From NCBI GenBank assembly GCA_963782475.1, contig CAWAJW010000014.1:1-64000 (forward strand): a stretch of DNA of 64,000 nt, in the 5' to 3' direction. A model generated the notes under the pieces. The model was not told the DNA's origin. It searched no databases and was given only the letters and a program-made list of their open reading frames with translations. This document shows, in pieces, positions 55,289 to 64,000 of this stretch (its first letter is position 1; each line of letters opens with the position of its first letter). The translations under genes and the position numbers were made by a program. The DNA comes from CAVQBP01 sp963782475 (GTDB taxonomy: Bacteria > Bacteroidota > Ignavibacteria > Ignavibacteriales > Ignavibacteriaceae).

Positions 55289-56224
55289 TTATAGTATTCT
55301 TTGTCCTAAGCTTGATGCAATAATATTAGTGGCAAATTCAGCACTTTTATTCCGATTATCTAAAATAGGATTAACTTCCGTTACTTCCAATGATGACATA
55401 CAGCCGCATTCTGCGATTGATTCCATTAAAAGATGTGCTTCACGGTAGCTTAATCCGCCCGGTACCGGTGTTCCAACCCCTGGTGCAAATGTCGGATCAA
55501 CGACATCTAAATCAAAACTCACATGTATATGATCCACTTTCTTCTGAAACTGCTTTAGTACTCTGGCAATTATCCTGTGAATACCAAGTTTATCAATATC
55601 AGGCATTGTGTAAACAGTTACTCCGAGATTTTTAATATTTTCTTTTTCAAGAGAATCAATACTTCTAACCCCGATTAAAGCACAATTTCCGGGTTTAACT
55701 TTAGGAGAAAAATCCAAAATGTTTACAAGCTTTTCATTCCCGATTCCTAGAGCAGCTGCTAAAGGCATACCATGTATATTGCCTGAAGGAGTAGTTTCAT
55801 CAGTATTCATATCTGCATGTGCATCAATCCAGATTACTCCGGGTTCTAAATTATTTTTCCTGCAATATGAAGAAATACCAGCAATTGTGCCAATTGCCAT
55901 TGAATGATCTCCACCCAGGCACAATGGGAAGTGGCCTTGCACCAATACTTTTTCTACTTTCTTTGCCAAAATTTTTGTCGTTTTTAAGATCTCGGGAAGA
56001 TATTTCAGTTTTGGATTAGTTCCGAAAGTTTTAACATTCTGCAGTTCAACATTTTGTATAAAAATATCACCGCTGTCATTTACTTTGTAGCCAAGTTTTT
56101 GAAGCTTCAGTTCAATGCCTGCAATTCTAATTGCTGAGGGCCCCATATCTACACCCCGGCGCCCGGAACCGAGATCCATTGGAAAGCCTATTATATTTAC
56201 TATTTTTAACGGCTTCTTATTCAT
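55289..56224 (-). CDS. rocF: Arginase
   Basis: A 311-residue ureohydrolase with the manganese ligands in GGDHS (H107), DAHAD (D134, H136, D138) and SFDLDVVDP. The substrate-specific features match arginase rather than agmatinase (SGNIHGMPLA). It hydrolyses arginine to ornithine and urea. The downstream membrane-protein gene, 28 bases away, may be cotranscribed. A divergent SpoIID gene lies beyond its start. Confidence 0.95.
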   Translation of the reverse strand: MNKKPLKIVNIIGFPMDLGSGRRGVDMGPSAIRIAGIELKLQKLGYKVNDSGDIFIQNVELQNVKTFGTNPKLKYLPEILKTTKILAKKVEKVLVQGHFPLCLGGDHSMAIGTIAGISSYCRKNNLEPGVIWIDAHADMNTDETTPSGNIHGMPLAAALGIGNEKLVNILDFSPKVKPGNCALIGVRSIDSLEKENIKNLGVTVYTMPDIDKLGIHRIIARVLKQFQKKVDHIHVSFDLDVVDPTFAPGVGTPVPGGLSYREAHLLMESIAECGCMSSLEVTEVNPILDNRNKSAEFATNIIASSLGQRIL

Positions 56225-56401
56225 TGAGATAATATTTTATCCAAAAGAGTTTTATTATGCCAGAATTATTAAAACAATTATGAATTGAGGCCTTAAAATT
56301 AAATAGTTTATTTTTTAATTACTAATGTTCTCCATTTTACAGGGACTTACTAAAATATTCTATATTCCTTATATTCAGTTTCTTAAAATCCATTTTTTTT
56401 A

Positions 56402-57745
56402 ATGATTACTATAAAACAAGAACCGACCATTAGTGTAGGTATATTAACCGAAGAAAAAATTGTTTTCGAACTTTATGGCGATTTTAAAACATCGGGATTA
56501 AAGCAGTCTTTCAGCGGAAGGTTTAATGCTGAAGTTAAAGAAAACAGGATTATTTGTAAAAAAGGGGAGGAAAAAATAGAAATCTCCGATGAAATTATTT
56601 TTAAACCCCTAGATGAAGATACAGACTCCTTTCTGATAAAAGATGTTACAATAGGGGTTAAATTTCATTGGGAGAGAAAAGAGAAACAGCGTTTTCAAGG
56701 TTCTTTAAAATTAAAAAGAGTTGATAATAAAATTGTCGTAATTAATATCCTTCCCGTAGAAAAATATTTAATCAGTGTTATCTCTTCCGAGATCAGTTCT
56801 AAAAGTTCAATTCAATTATTAAAATCACATGCAATTGTTTCGAGAAGCTGGATACTGGCGCAGCTTGAAAGAACTGATTCTGTTGATAAACAAAATGGAA
56901 ATTATTTTGAATCTGAAACTGAAATTATAAAGTGGTATGATAGGAAAGAGCATTTGCTCTTCAATGTATGTGCCGATGATCATTGTCAGCGTTATCATGG
57001 AGTAATAAAAATTTTTTCAAATACAGCATTAACTGCTATTGAAGAAACAAAAGGTATTGTTCTAACTTTTGACGATACAATTTGCGATACAAGGTACTCA
57101 AAATCCTGCGGTGGTATAACAGAATCATTTGGAAATGTTTGGGATTCGAAAGATTATAAATATCTTTCATCTGTTGTGGATTATAAATATTACCCTGAAA
57201 ATTATGACCTGAACTTCTCCGATGAAAATATTGCCAGGAAGTGGATTAAAGGTAATCCTTCCGGTTACTGTAATACTTCAGATCAAAAGATATTATCCCA
57301 AGTCCTATTAGATTTTGATCAGGAGACACGAGACTTTTACAGGTGGAAAGTCGAATATTCCCAGAAAGAATTATCGGATATTATAAAATCAAAGAGCAAT
57401 ATTGATTTTGGTGATATTTTGGATCTTGTTCCGGTTGAAAGAGGTGATTCCTCCCGGCTCACTAAGTTGAAGATAATTGGAACTAAAAAAATTCTTACAA
57501 TAGGAAAAGAATTGGAAATCAGAAAGATTCTTTCAAAATCCCATCTTTACAGTTCCGCTATTTTAATAGATAAGAGTGATATTCAAAACAATATTCCGCA
57601 AAAATTTATTATATCCGGTGCGGGATGGGGGCATGGAGTAGGACTTTGCCAGATTGGTGCCGCAGTAATGGCTTCAATCGGGTATCAGTTTGATGAAATT
57701 TTATTGCATTATTTTAAAGATGCCAAACTTAAAAAGATTTATTAA
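56402..57745 (+). CDS. SpoIID/LytB-domain protein
   Basis: A 447-residue protein. The SpoIID domain catalytic Glu is E130 (VISSEISSKSS), followed by KSHAIVSRSW. The C-terminal GAGWGHGVGLCQIGAAVMA is a typical family ending. SpoIID enzymes cleave glycan strands lacking peptide stems (lytic transglycosylase). No N-terminal signal peptide is visible, which is unusual for a wall enzyme. It is presumably part of envelope remodelling; the genome shows no spore genes here. The next gene is a GT4. Confidence 0.88.
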   Translation: MITIKQEPTISVGILTEEKIVFELYGDFKTSGLKQSFSGRFNAEVKENRIICKKGEEKIEISDEIIFKPLDEDTDSFLIKDVTIGVKFHWERKEKQRFQGSLKLKRVDNKIVVINILPVEKYLISVISSEISSKSSIQLLKSHAIVSRSWILAQLERTDSVDKQNGNYFESETEIIKWYDRKEHLLFNVCADDHCQRYHGVIKIFSNTALTAIEETKGIVLTFDDTICDTRYSKSCGGITESFGNVWDSKDYKYLSSVVDYKYYPENYDLNFSDENIARKWIKGNPSGYCNTSDQKILSQVLLDFDQETRDFYRWKVEYSQKELSDIIKSKSNIDFGDILDLVPVERGDSSRLTKLKIIGTKKILTIGKELEIRKILSKSHLYSSAILIDKSDIQNNIPQKFIISGAGWGHGVGLCQIGAAVMASIGYQFDEILLHYFKDAKLKKIY

Positions 57746-57826
57746 CATTGAACGGCCGCACGATTCTTGAACTTACACGTGAAGCTGAACTCATTTTACA
57801 GTTCGTTGTTATTTAGATAGTTTTTT

Positions 57827-58948
57827 ATGAAGATTTTATACTCATGCCTATCTAAGAGCTGGGGCGGCATGGAAATGTTTACACTCACTGCTGTTAAACA
57901 GCTTCTTAAAAGGAATATTAATGTTGAATTACTCTGCCTCGCCGAATCACGTCTGCATATTGAAGCAAATAATCTTGGATTAGTAAAGCACCCGATAAAG
58001 GTTTCCGGTTATTTTCATCCTTACGGTACATTAAAGGTATCAATGGTAATTAGAAAGGAGAAATTTGACATTATTCATACACAGGCTTCAAAGGATCTTT
58101 GGCTCCTTGTTCCGGCTTTAAATCTAATTAAAAGTGATATACCGCTTTTTTTTACAAAGCAGGTTGGTTCATTTATAAACAAGAAGGACAAACTGCATAA
58201 ATTAATTTATAACAGAGTTAATTGTGCTTTTGCAATAAGTAATATCATTAGAAAGAATTTACTAGAAACAACAACTCTAGATTCGAAAAAAATTTTAATC
58301 ATGCCTAACGGTATAGATACAAATAAATTTGATCCCGAAATTAAAAAAGGAGATAAAATAAGGAATGAATTTGGTATAAAAGATAATGAACTGGTTATTG
58401 GAATGATGTCAAGGTTCAGCCCCGGGAAAGGACATGAAGAGTTTTTAATCGCCGCAAAGGAATTAAATAAAAGGTACAACAATCTTAAATTTTTAGTTGT
58501 TGGTGAAGCCAGCAGGGGAGAAAATGATTATGAAGAAAAAATAAAAAGAATAACAAAAGAGTATAACATAAACAATATTATTTTCAGCGGTTTTCGCAGC
58601 GATACGCCGGAGACTCTTGCTGCAATGGATATTTTTGTTTTTCCTTCCCACGCAGAAGCATTTGGAATAGCATTGGTTGAAGCAATGTCGATGGGAAAAC
58701 CTTCAGTATGTTCCGGTTCGGATGGAGTACTTGATATTGCAGTGGATAAGAAGACTTCGCTTTTGTTTGAAAAGAAAAACGTAAATGATCTTACAAGTAA
58801 AATCGAGCAGCTAATAAATTCCAGTGAGTTAAGAATTTGTTTGGGAAGTAATGCAAGGCAACGAACTGTTGAAAATTTTGACCTGGAACTCTTAACAGAT
58901 AAAGCCATTAGTATTTATAAAAATATGCTTGAAGCCGAATCTGGGTGA
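57827..58948 (+). CDS. Glycosyltransferase family 4
   Basis: A 373-residue GT-B enzyme with the Gly-rich N-terminal loop SWGGMEMF, the donor-binding region SRFSPGKGHEEFL, and EAFGIALVEAMSMGKP, the E-x7-E motif of GT4 near the C-terminus. It transfers a sugar from a nucleotide or lipid donor with retention. The next genes, lipoprotein and GT2, suggest a cell-surface glycan cluster. The acceptor is unknown. Confidence 0.93.
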   Translation: MKILYSCLSKSWGGMEMFTLTAVKQLLKRNINVELLCLAESRLHIEANNLGLVKHPIKVSGYFHPYGTLKVSMVIRKEKFDIIHTQASKDLWLLVPALNLIKSDIPLFFTKQVGSFINKKDKLHKLIYNRVNCAFAISNIIRKNLLETTTLDSKKILIMPNGIDTNKFDPEIKKGDKIRNEFGIKDNELVIGMMSRFSPGKGHEEFLIAAKELNKRYNNLKFLVVGEASRGENDYEEKIKRITKEYNINNIIFSGFRSDTPETLAAMDIFVFPSHAEAFGIALVEAMSMGKPSVCSGSDGVLDIAVDKKTSLLFEKKNVNDLTSKIEQLINSSELRICLGSNARQRTVENFDLELLTDKAISIYKNMLEAESG

Positions 58949-59154
58949 ACATTTTCGAGGAAATCACATTTACCCCCGTTTTTATACTGATAAAATTTTT
59001 ATTAATTTATTCATAATTTTAGAATGAGCTTAATATTTATATTAAAATTTAATTTTCCAGGCACACGGCTCTTTTTGTGATATTTTTAATTTAAATTCCT
59101 TTTTTAATTTTATATTTATAGTAGATCTTTTTAATCATTTAAACGGAGTGGCAG

Positions 59155-59586
59155 ATGAAGAGCTTTTATACAATTGTAATAATTTCTTCATTATTGTTTG
59201 GTGCATGTTCTTCTTCCAAAGAAGAAATAAAATTGGGTTCTCTTGATCAGAAACCATGCAGAAGCGAAAAGCAGCTTAACACAACCGACGAATTTACTGG
59301 GGAAACAGCAGATAACCTGGTTTTATACCAGCAAAGCAATCTTATTTATGCTTCAATGGATATTAGAACTTATTGTAATGCAAAAATCTCTTTTGATGTA
59401 CAAAAAGATGGAGACAGGATAAAACTCAAAGTTAAAAATAATAATACTGCAACAGATAAGTGTGTCTGCTTTGCAAATGTTACAACGTCTATTGAGAATT
59501 TACAGCCAGGCAGTTACACAATTTTAGTTACAAATGCAGCCGGAAACCAGCTGCTTACTCAAGGAAGTGTGCAGGTTAAAGAGTAA
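59155..59586 (+). CDS. Lipoprotein of unknown function
   Basis: A 143-residue lipoprotein (lipobox LFGACSSS, C17). Three further Cys residues (CRSE, YCNA, KCVC) may form disulfides. The body is beta-rich with a C-terminal AAGNQLLTQGSVQVKE strand pattern. GGAG lies eight bases before the start. No family is recognised. Confidence 0.75.
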   Translation: MKSFYTIVIISSLLFGACSSSKEEIKLGSLDQKPCRSEKQLNTTDEFTGETADNLVLYQQSNLIYASMDIRTYCNAKISFDVQKDGDRIKLKVKNNNTATDKCVCFANVTTSIENLQPGSYTILVTNAAGNQLLTQGSVQVKE

Positions 59587-59675
59587 AGCTTCCTTTATTC
59601 AAAAGTAGATAAATTGAAGGGGAATTGAAAACCTGTTTTATGGTTTTTATATAATGCATTTTGTCAATATAGTTT

Positions 59676-61118
59676 ATGATTACTGCAGTTGTTCCATATA
59701 GTAAGAATTCTTTTCTAAAGAATACGATTTCTAATCTCGCATCAAATAGATTAATAACAGAAATTTTGATTCTTTCCAATGATAAGGTTGAAATTGAAAT
59801 CCCCGGTTGCCAGGTTTTAAAAATAAACAAATTTTTTTCGGGTGAAACATTAAAGAAAATATCTGAAAAATTAAATACCGAATATCTTCTTTTATTAACC
59901 GGCAATTCATTAATCGAATTCAATCAATTTGGACTCGAAAGGTTTTTCAGCTTGGCAGAATCTACTAATGCGGGAATCCTTTATTCTAATTTTATCGATT
60001 ATAAATCCGGCGTAAATTTTCATCCTGTAATAGATTATCAGCCCGGTAGTATTAGAGATGATTTTAATTTTGGCCCCGTTTTATTCTTTAAAACTGAAGC
60101 ATTTAAAAAATATTCAAGCTCAAATTTTAAATTTGCAGGTCTTTATGATCTTAGGTTAAATATTTCATCTAATTATGAAATATTAAGAATTCCTGAATAT
60201 CTTTATAGATCCATTAATCCTGATTCAAAGAATTCTGATGAAAAGCTTTTTGATTACGTTGATCCTGCAAACAGGGAACTTCAGCAGGAAATGGAAAAAG
60301 CTGTGTCTGAATATCTTAAAAAAATCGGAGCATTTTTAGAGCCTGAATTTCAATATATTGATTTGGGAAAACACTCATTTAATATCGAAGCCTCAATAAT
60401 AATTCCGGTCAAAAACAGGGTAAAAACAATTAAAGATGCCGTCGAATCAGCTTTAATGCAAAATACAAATTTTTCATTTAATGTAATTGTTGTTGATAAT
60501 TATTCAAATGACGGAACGACCGAAATTTTAAAGAAATATACAAATGAGAATCAAAATTTAATTCACATAATTCCAGGACGAAAGGATCTTGCAATAGGAG
60601 GCTGCTGGAATGAAGCTTTAAATCATGCTTTGTGCGGCAGGTTTTCAGTACAACTGGATAGTGATGATCTGTATATCGAAAACACTCTTCAAAAAATCGT
60701 TGATACATTTAAAAAAGAAAAATGTGCCGCAGTAATCGGCTCATATAGGTTAACCGATTTTAATCAAAAAGAAATACCCCCTGGAACAATAAATCATAAG
60801 GAATGGACCAAGGATAACGGAAGAAATAATGCTTTAAGAATTAATGGCTTTGGTGCGCCTAGAGCGTTTTATACTCCTTTATTAAGGGAAACCAAAATAC
60901 CGAATGTAAGCTATGGAGAAGACTATGCGGTATGCCTGGAAATATCAAGGAAATATAAAATCGGAAGGATTTTCGATCCGATTTATATTTGCAGAAGGTG
61001 GGAAGGAAATAGTGATGCTTCTCTCTCTATCGAAAAAGAAAATGAGAATAATTATTACAAAGATAAAATTCGAACCTTTGAAATTCTGGCCAGGAAAAAG
61101 TTAAATACAAAAAACTGA
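59676..61118 (+). CDS. Glycosyltransferase with two GT2-like halves
   Basis: A 480-residue protein. The C-terminal half (about 233-440) is a complete GT-A domain with IIPVKNRVKTI, VVDNYSNDGT and the metal-binding LDSDD. The N-terminal half (about 1-200) has the same layout (ITAVVPYSKNSFLKNTI, ending FGPVLFFKTEAF) but its DxD position reads LLTGNS, so it is probably inactive and may bind an acceptor or dimerise. The stop is one base from the following GTG, so the DUF4922 gene is translationally linked. Confidence 0.85.
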   Translation: MITAVVPYSKNSFLKNTISNLASNRLITEILILSNDKVEIEIPGCQVLKINKFFSGETLKKISEKLNTEYLLLLTGNSLIEFNQFGLERFFSLAESTNAGILYSNFIDYKSGVNFHPVIDYQPGSIRDDFNFGPVLFFKTEAFKKYSSSNFKFAGLYDLRLNISSNYEILRIPEYLYRSINPDSKNSDEKLFDYVDPANRELQQEMEKAVSEYLKKIGAFLEPEFQYIDLGKHSFNIEASIIIPVKNRVKTIKDAVESALMQNTNFSFNVIVVDNYSNDGTTEILKKYTNENQNLIHIIPGRKDLAIGGCWNEALNHALCGRFSVQLDSDDLYIENTLQKIVDTFKKEKCAAVIGSYRLTDFNQKEIPPGTINHKEWTKDNGRNNALRINGFGAPRAFYTPLLRETKIPNVSYGEDYAVCLEISRKYKIGRIFDPIYICRRWEGNSDASLSIEKENENNYYKDKIRTFEILARKKLNTKN

Positions 61119-61119
61119 A

Positions 61120-62136
61120 GTGGAAGATTTATTGCGCAATGTAATTACAACTGATCCGGGTATTCTGAACTATGTAAATGAAAATGATTTTGCCTCTGCA
61201 GCAAGAGCCCTTCTTAAAAACCAGAAGGAAAATTGGGAACAGTTATCCGGAGGTTATAAATCGTTAAAAAAGGTGAAGACAAAAATTTTTCCTTTTAACA
61301 AATTTAAAATAAAAGCGCAGCATAATCCCCAAAGAATTGCATCCAGTTCCGCAAAAGTTGATAATGAATCGGTAAAAAAAAGAGAATGTTTTTTATGTAA
61401 AGAAAATCTTCCTGAAGCACAAAAGGGAATTTTATATAATTCCAAGTACATTATCCTCGGCAACCCATTCCCTATTTTCACTGAACATTTTACCATCAGC
61501 TATATAAAGCATATTCCGCAAAAAATAAAAAATTCTTTCGTTGATTTATTACTGCTGGCAAAAGACCTATCAAAATATTATACGGTTTTTTACAATGGAC
61601 CTGAATGCGGAGCCTCAGCTCCTGACCATTTGCATTTCCAGGCAGGTACAAAATATTTTATGCCCGTTGAAAACGAATTTCATCAATTAAGAAAGAAATT
61701 CGGAGAAGCATTAGTTGAGCAGGACAATTTAACAATCAATATTATTGATGACGGATTAAGAAGATTTTTATCTTTTGAATCAAAAGAACTTAATATATTA
61801 AAAAACAGTTTTGAAATATTTTATAACATCTATTCGGAAGTCTCAATAAGTAAAATAGAACCGATGATGAATATTCTGGCAGCTTATGAAACTGAAATGG
61901 GATGGCGGATTTTAATATTTTTAAGAGAAAAGCACCGACCTTCTTTTTTTTACGAAAAAGGGGAAAACAATTTTCTATGGAGCCCTGCATCAGTCGATTT
62001 AGGAGGAGTCTGCATAATTCCCAGAGAAAGAGATTTTAAAAAAATTTCAGAGGGAATCATTGTCACAGGGTTTAATGAAATCACATTATCTGCGGAAAAA
62101 TTTTCGTTTATTAAAAACAAGTTTAATAAAAGATGA
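61120..62136 (+). CDS. DUF4922 HIT-superfamily phosphorylase-like protein
   Basis: A 338-residue cytoplasmic protein (GTG start). The HIT-type catalytic motif is H170-L-H172-F-Q174, in ASAPDHLHFQAG, close to the HxHxQ of GDP-L-galactose phosphorylases and Ap4A phosphorylases. A C90-x2-C93 pair might bind zinc. It likely cleaves or forms a nucleotide-sugar bond. It begins one base after the GT2 stop, implying that the two act together on the same sugar. The exact substrate cannot be read from sequence. Confidence 0.82.
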   Translation: MEDLLRNVITTDPGILNYVNENDFASAARALLKNQKENWEQLSGGYKSLKKVKTKIFPFNKFKIKAQHNPQRIASSSAKVDNESVKKRECFLCKENLPEAQKGILYNSKYIILGNPFPIFTEHFTISYIKHIPQKIKNSFVDLLLLAKDLSKYYTVFYNGPECGASAPDHLHFQAGTKYFMPVENEFHQLRKKFGEALVEQDNLTINIIDDGLRRFLSFESKELNILKNSFEIFYNIYSEVSISKIEPMMNILAAYETEMGWRILIFLREKHRPSFFYEKGENNFLWSPASVDLGGVCIIPRERDFKKISEGIIVTGFNEITLSAEKFSFIKNKFNKR

Positions 62137-62356
62137 ATGTTAAATATTGGACATTTGCAGGTTTTTGATAATTTGAATTTAAGACTCTGTCTCATTTTCT
62201 AACACTTCGTTGAGCCTCTAATTTGTCCAAAATGTTTGATTTTCATTTGCTTTTGTATCTTTTTATCCATATTTGAAAATTTGAAAAGTTTGGATTGATA
62301 TTTGGTTCAGAAGGCAAAAATAAAGTAAAGTTTTATTTAACAAAAAAGAGATAAGT

Positions 62357-64000
62357 ATGACAATCAGTGCGGCAACTTCAGATAACTTTGAAATTTTAAA
62401 AATACATAATCTATTCTTTTTTATCTTTTTGGCGCTGACATTTAGGATGACTGTTCTGGCCCAGGATGATTATTTGGGAAATAAAATTGTATCCGATAGT
62501 CTTGGAAACGCCTATGTTGCTGGTAATTTTTCAAGACCAACTTTAAAATTTGGAAATTTTGTACTTAAGAATTATGGAGGCAGCGATATATATTTAGCTA
62601 AATATGATTCTCATGGAAAAATTGTATGGGCAAAAAATATCGGCGGAAATGGTGATGATATGATTTTATCATTAGCTGCAGATTATAATGGGAATATTTC
62701 GCTATCCGCATCATCAAATAGCAAATTAATAAATTTAGATAACGAACAATTAAATAATGAAAATCAGGGAACTATTTTTAGTGCTGAATTAAATACAAAT
62801 GGAAAAATATTTTCGTCAAAAATAGAAAAGTTAAAAATTAATAACACTTTGTATAAAGTTTCAGGTAATGATACCTCCTTATCAATTATTTCTCCTCAAG
62901 CCGGTGATAACTGGAAAGTCGGGACAAAAGGAATCGTAAAATGGAACTCTGAAAATATTAACAATATGCTTATCGAATTATCAATAGATAATGGAACTAC
63001 ATGGAAAAAAATCTATACCACAAATTCTTTCAGTCTCAATAATCAATATCAATTAATTGTACCTAATACTCCTTCCGATTCCTGCCTTATAAGAATAAGC
63101 GATTATTATAATTCCGATATATCTGACACGAGCGGATTATTTGCAATATCCGGTGAACTCTATTGGGAAATAGAGCAGAATGTTTATAATTCCGTCTTGA
63201 AAAACGTTTATTACCCGGATCCTTCTGTATGCTGGGTTGCAGGTTTTAACGGATTAATTAATAGTACAGACAAAGGAGAAACCTGGACTTCAAAATTAGA
63301 AGGTTATGGTTTGCTAGATATTTATTTCCTCAATAATAATATCGGATGGACAGTCGGTTTAAACGGAACAATATTTAAAACAACAAACGGCGGCAATGAT
63401 TGGACACAGCTGGATAATGATTTTAATTTTCATTTTGAAAAAGTCTACTTCGCTGACGAAAATAACGGCTATATAATTGGTAAAAACTATTTTCTTTCAA
63501 CAAAAGACGGTGGTGTGTCATGGACATCCAAGCAGCCTACAGATCATATACTTCAAACAATGTTTTTTATAAATAAAGATTTGGGATGGATTGCCGGTAA
63601 TGAAGGTGTGATTCTAAAGACGACTGATGCAGGCTTAACATGGGCTTATCAGCAAATGAATGGAACAAATTATGGGACATTAACTTCTCTTTGCTTCATA
63701 GATGAAAATACCGGCTGGGCTTCCGGGAGCGGCTTGGATGTAAACGGAGGAGTAATCTTAAAAACAACAAACGGAGGCGGTAACTGGTTTTTACAGCATA
63801 ATGGCTATAACAGGTTTATTTATTCGGTCTTTTTCAATAATTCAAGCTCCGGCTGGGCAGTGGGTGATGAAGGGATTATGTTCAGTACGCAGAACGGCGG
63901 GATCGATTGGGAATTACAAGGCAGCGGAACTTTTGCCGACTTATATGCCGTAAATGTCAAATCATTTCAAAACGGTTTGTCTGTGGGAAATGACGGAACT
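62357..64000 (+). CDS. Large secreted SBBP/BNR (YCF48-like) protein, 3' end outside window
   Basis: The frame is open for at least 548 codons with no stop before the window end. A signal segment ending TVLAQDD precedes an SBBP-like beta-propeller blade (NAYVAGNFSRPTLKFGNF), a Kre9/KNH-type domain (SPQAGDNWKVGTKGIVKW), and then YCF48-like BNR repeats, each with a GW-x-G-x-x-G-x-I-x-x-T-x-x-GG-x-x-W pattern (for example GWTVGLNGTIFKTTNGG). Proteins of this kind in Ignavibacteria usually end with a T9SS sorting domain, which would be beyond the window. It is not coupled to the GT2 genes; a 220-base gap precedes it. Confidence 0.88.
   Translation, partial: MTISAATSDNFEILKIHNLFFFIFLALTFRMTVLAQDDYLGNKIVSDSLGNAYVAGNFSRPTLKFGNFVLKNYGGSDIYLAKYDSHGKIVWAKNIGGNGDDMILSLAADYNGNISLSASSNSKLINLDNEQLNNENQGTIFSAELNTNGKIFSSKIEKLKINNTLYKVSGNDTSLSIISPQAGDNWKVGTKGIVKWNSENINNMLIELSIDNGTTWKKIYTTNSFSLNNQYQLIVPNTPSDSCLIRISDYYNSDISDTSGLFAISGELYWEIEQNVYNSVLKNVYYPDPSVCWVAGFNGLINSTDKGETWTSKLEGYGLLDIYFLNNNIGWTVGLNGTIFKTTNGGNDWTQLDNDFNFHFEKVYFADENNGYIIGKNYFLSTKDGGVSWTSKQPTDHILQTMFFINKDLGWIAGNEGVILKTTDAGLTWAYQQMNGTNYGTLTSLCFIDENTGWASGSGLDVNGGVILKTTNGGGNWFLQHNGYNRFIYSVFFNNSSSGWAVGDEGIMFSTQNGGIDWELQGSGTFADLYAVNVKSFQNGLSVGNDGT

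Noticed and set aside
1..64000. CRISPR array, phage or conjugative element
   Set aside because: No regularly spaced repeats, integrase, phage structural or conjugation genes were seen.

Overview
The window is AT-rich, low-GC bacterial DNA from a Bacteroidota-type organism, most likely a member of the Ignavibacteria. Three things point there. Two proteins end in a type IX secretion (T9SS) C-terminal sorting domain of the 'QNYPNPFNP' kind. Many genes encode lipoproteins or secreted proteins. The mix of TPR proteins, partner-switching regulators, M13 peptidase, BNR/YCF48-type secreted proteins and carbohydrate-active enzymes is typical of that group. This placement is inferred from protein style only; there is no rRNA or tRNA gene in the window.

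Layout. 1-2.7 kb: two insertion sequences (a left-truncated ISL3-type element and a complete 1.16-kb IS4/IS701-type element) flank one small exported cupredoxin-like protein; both transposases are interrupted. 2.7-9.7 kb (minus strand): a signalling block with a Ser/Thr kinase-TPR protein, a serine hydrolase, a STAS antagonist, a duplicated ABM protein and a GAF-SpoIIE phosphatase. 9.9-14.6 kb (plus): VOC protein, cupin, esterase, acyl-ACP thioesterase and an ABC exporter pair. 14.7-31.9 kb: mixed accessory genes (M13 peptidase, NADP-binding oxidoreductase, phosphoesterase, hydrolase, radical SAM, UPF0104 membrane protein, clostripain-like lipoprotein, response regulator, M23 peptidase, TPR lipoprotein, cytochrome c) with several very small ORFs that have good ribosome binding sites.

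32.8-42.9 kb (plus): a carbohydrate locus. It holds a DUF1080 (3-keto-glycoside hydrolase type) protein, a Tat-exported sugar isomerase/epimerase, a Tat-exported Gfo/Idh/MocA dehydrogenase, a GH2 beta-galactosidase, an SGNH esterase, an acetylesterase-type hydrolase and a sugar-dehydrogenase-like propeller. Together these look like an oxidative (3-keto) glycoside-cleavage and deacetylation pathway in the periplasm. A LacI-type palindrome sits just upstream of the GH2 gene. 43.0-47.5 kb (minus): surface proteins, including an outer-membrane barrel protein and a GH5 glycanase with T9SS domain.

47.8-56.2 kb: conserved housekeeping genes, all intact (Ppx/GppA-HD, RadA, AlaS, PflX-type radical SAM, arginase). 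56.4-62.1 kb: cell-envelope and glycan genes (SpoIID, GT4, lipoprotein, GT2, DUF4922 phosphorylase-like). From 62.36 kb to the right edge runs a large secreted BNR/YCF48-repeat protein, cut by the window end.

A striking feature is that six coding regions are broken: the two transposases, and four genes between 34.6 and 47.5 kb for a periplasmic or surface dehydrogenase, galactosidase, barrel protein and glycanase. Three of the single-base lesions lie in A5-A8 homopolymers, so decay, phase variation and sequencing error all need to be considered.
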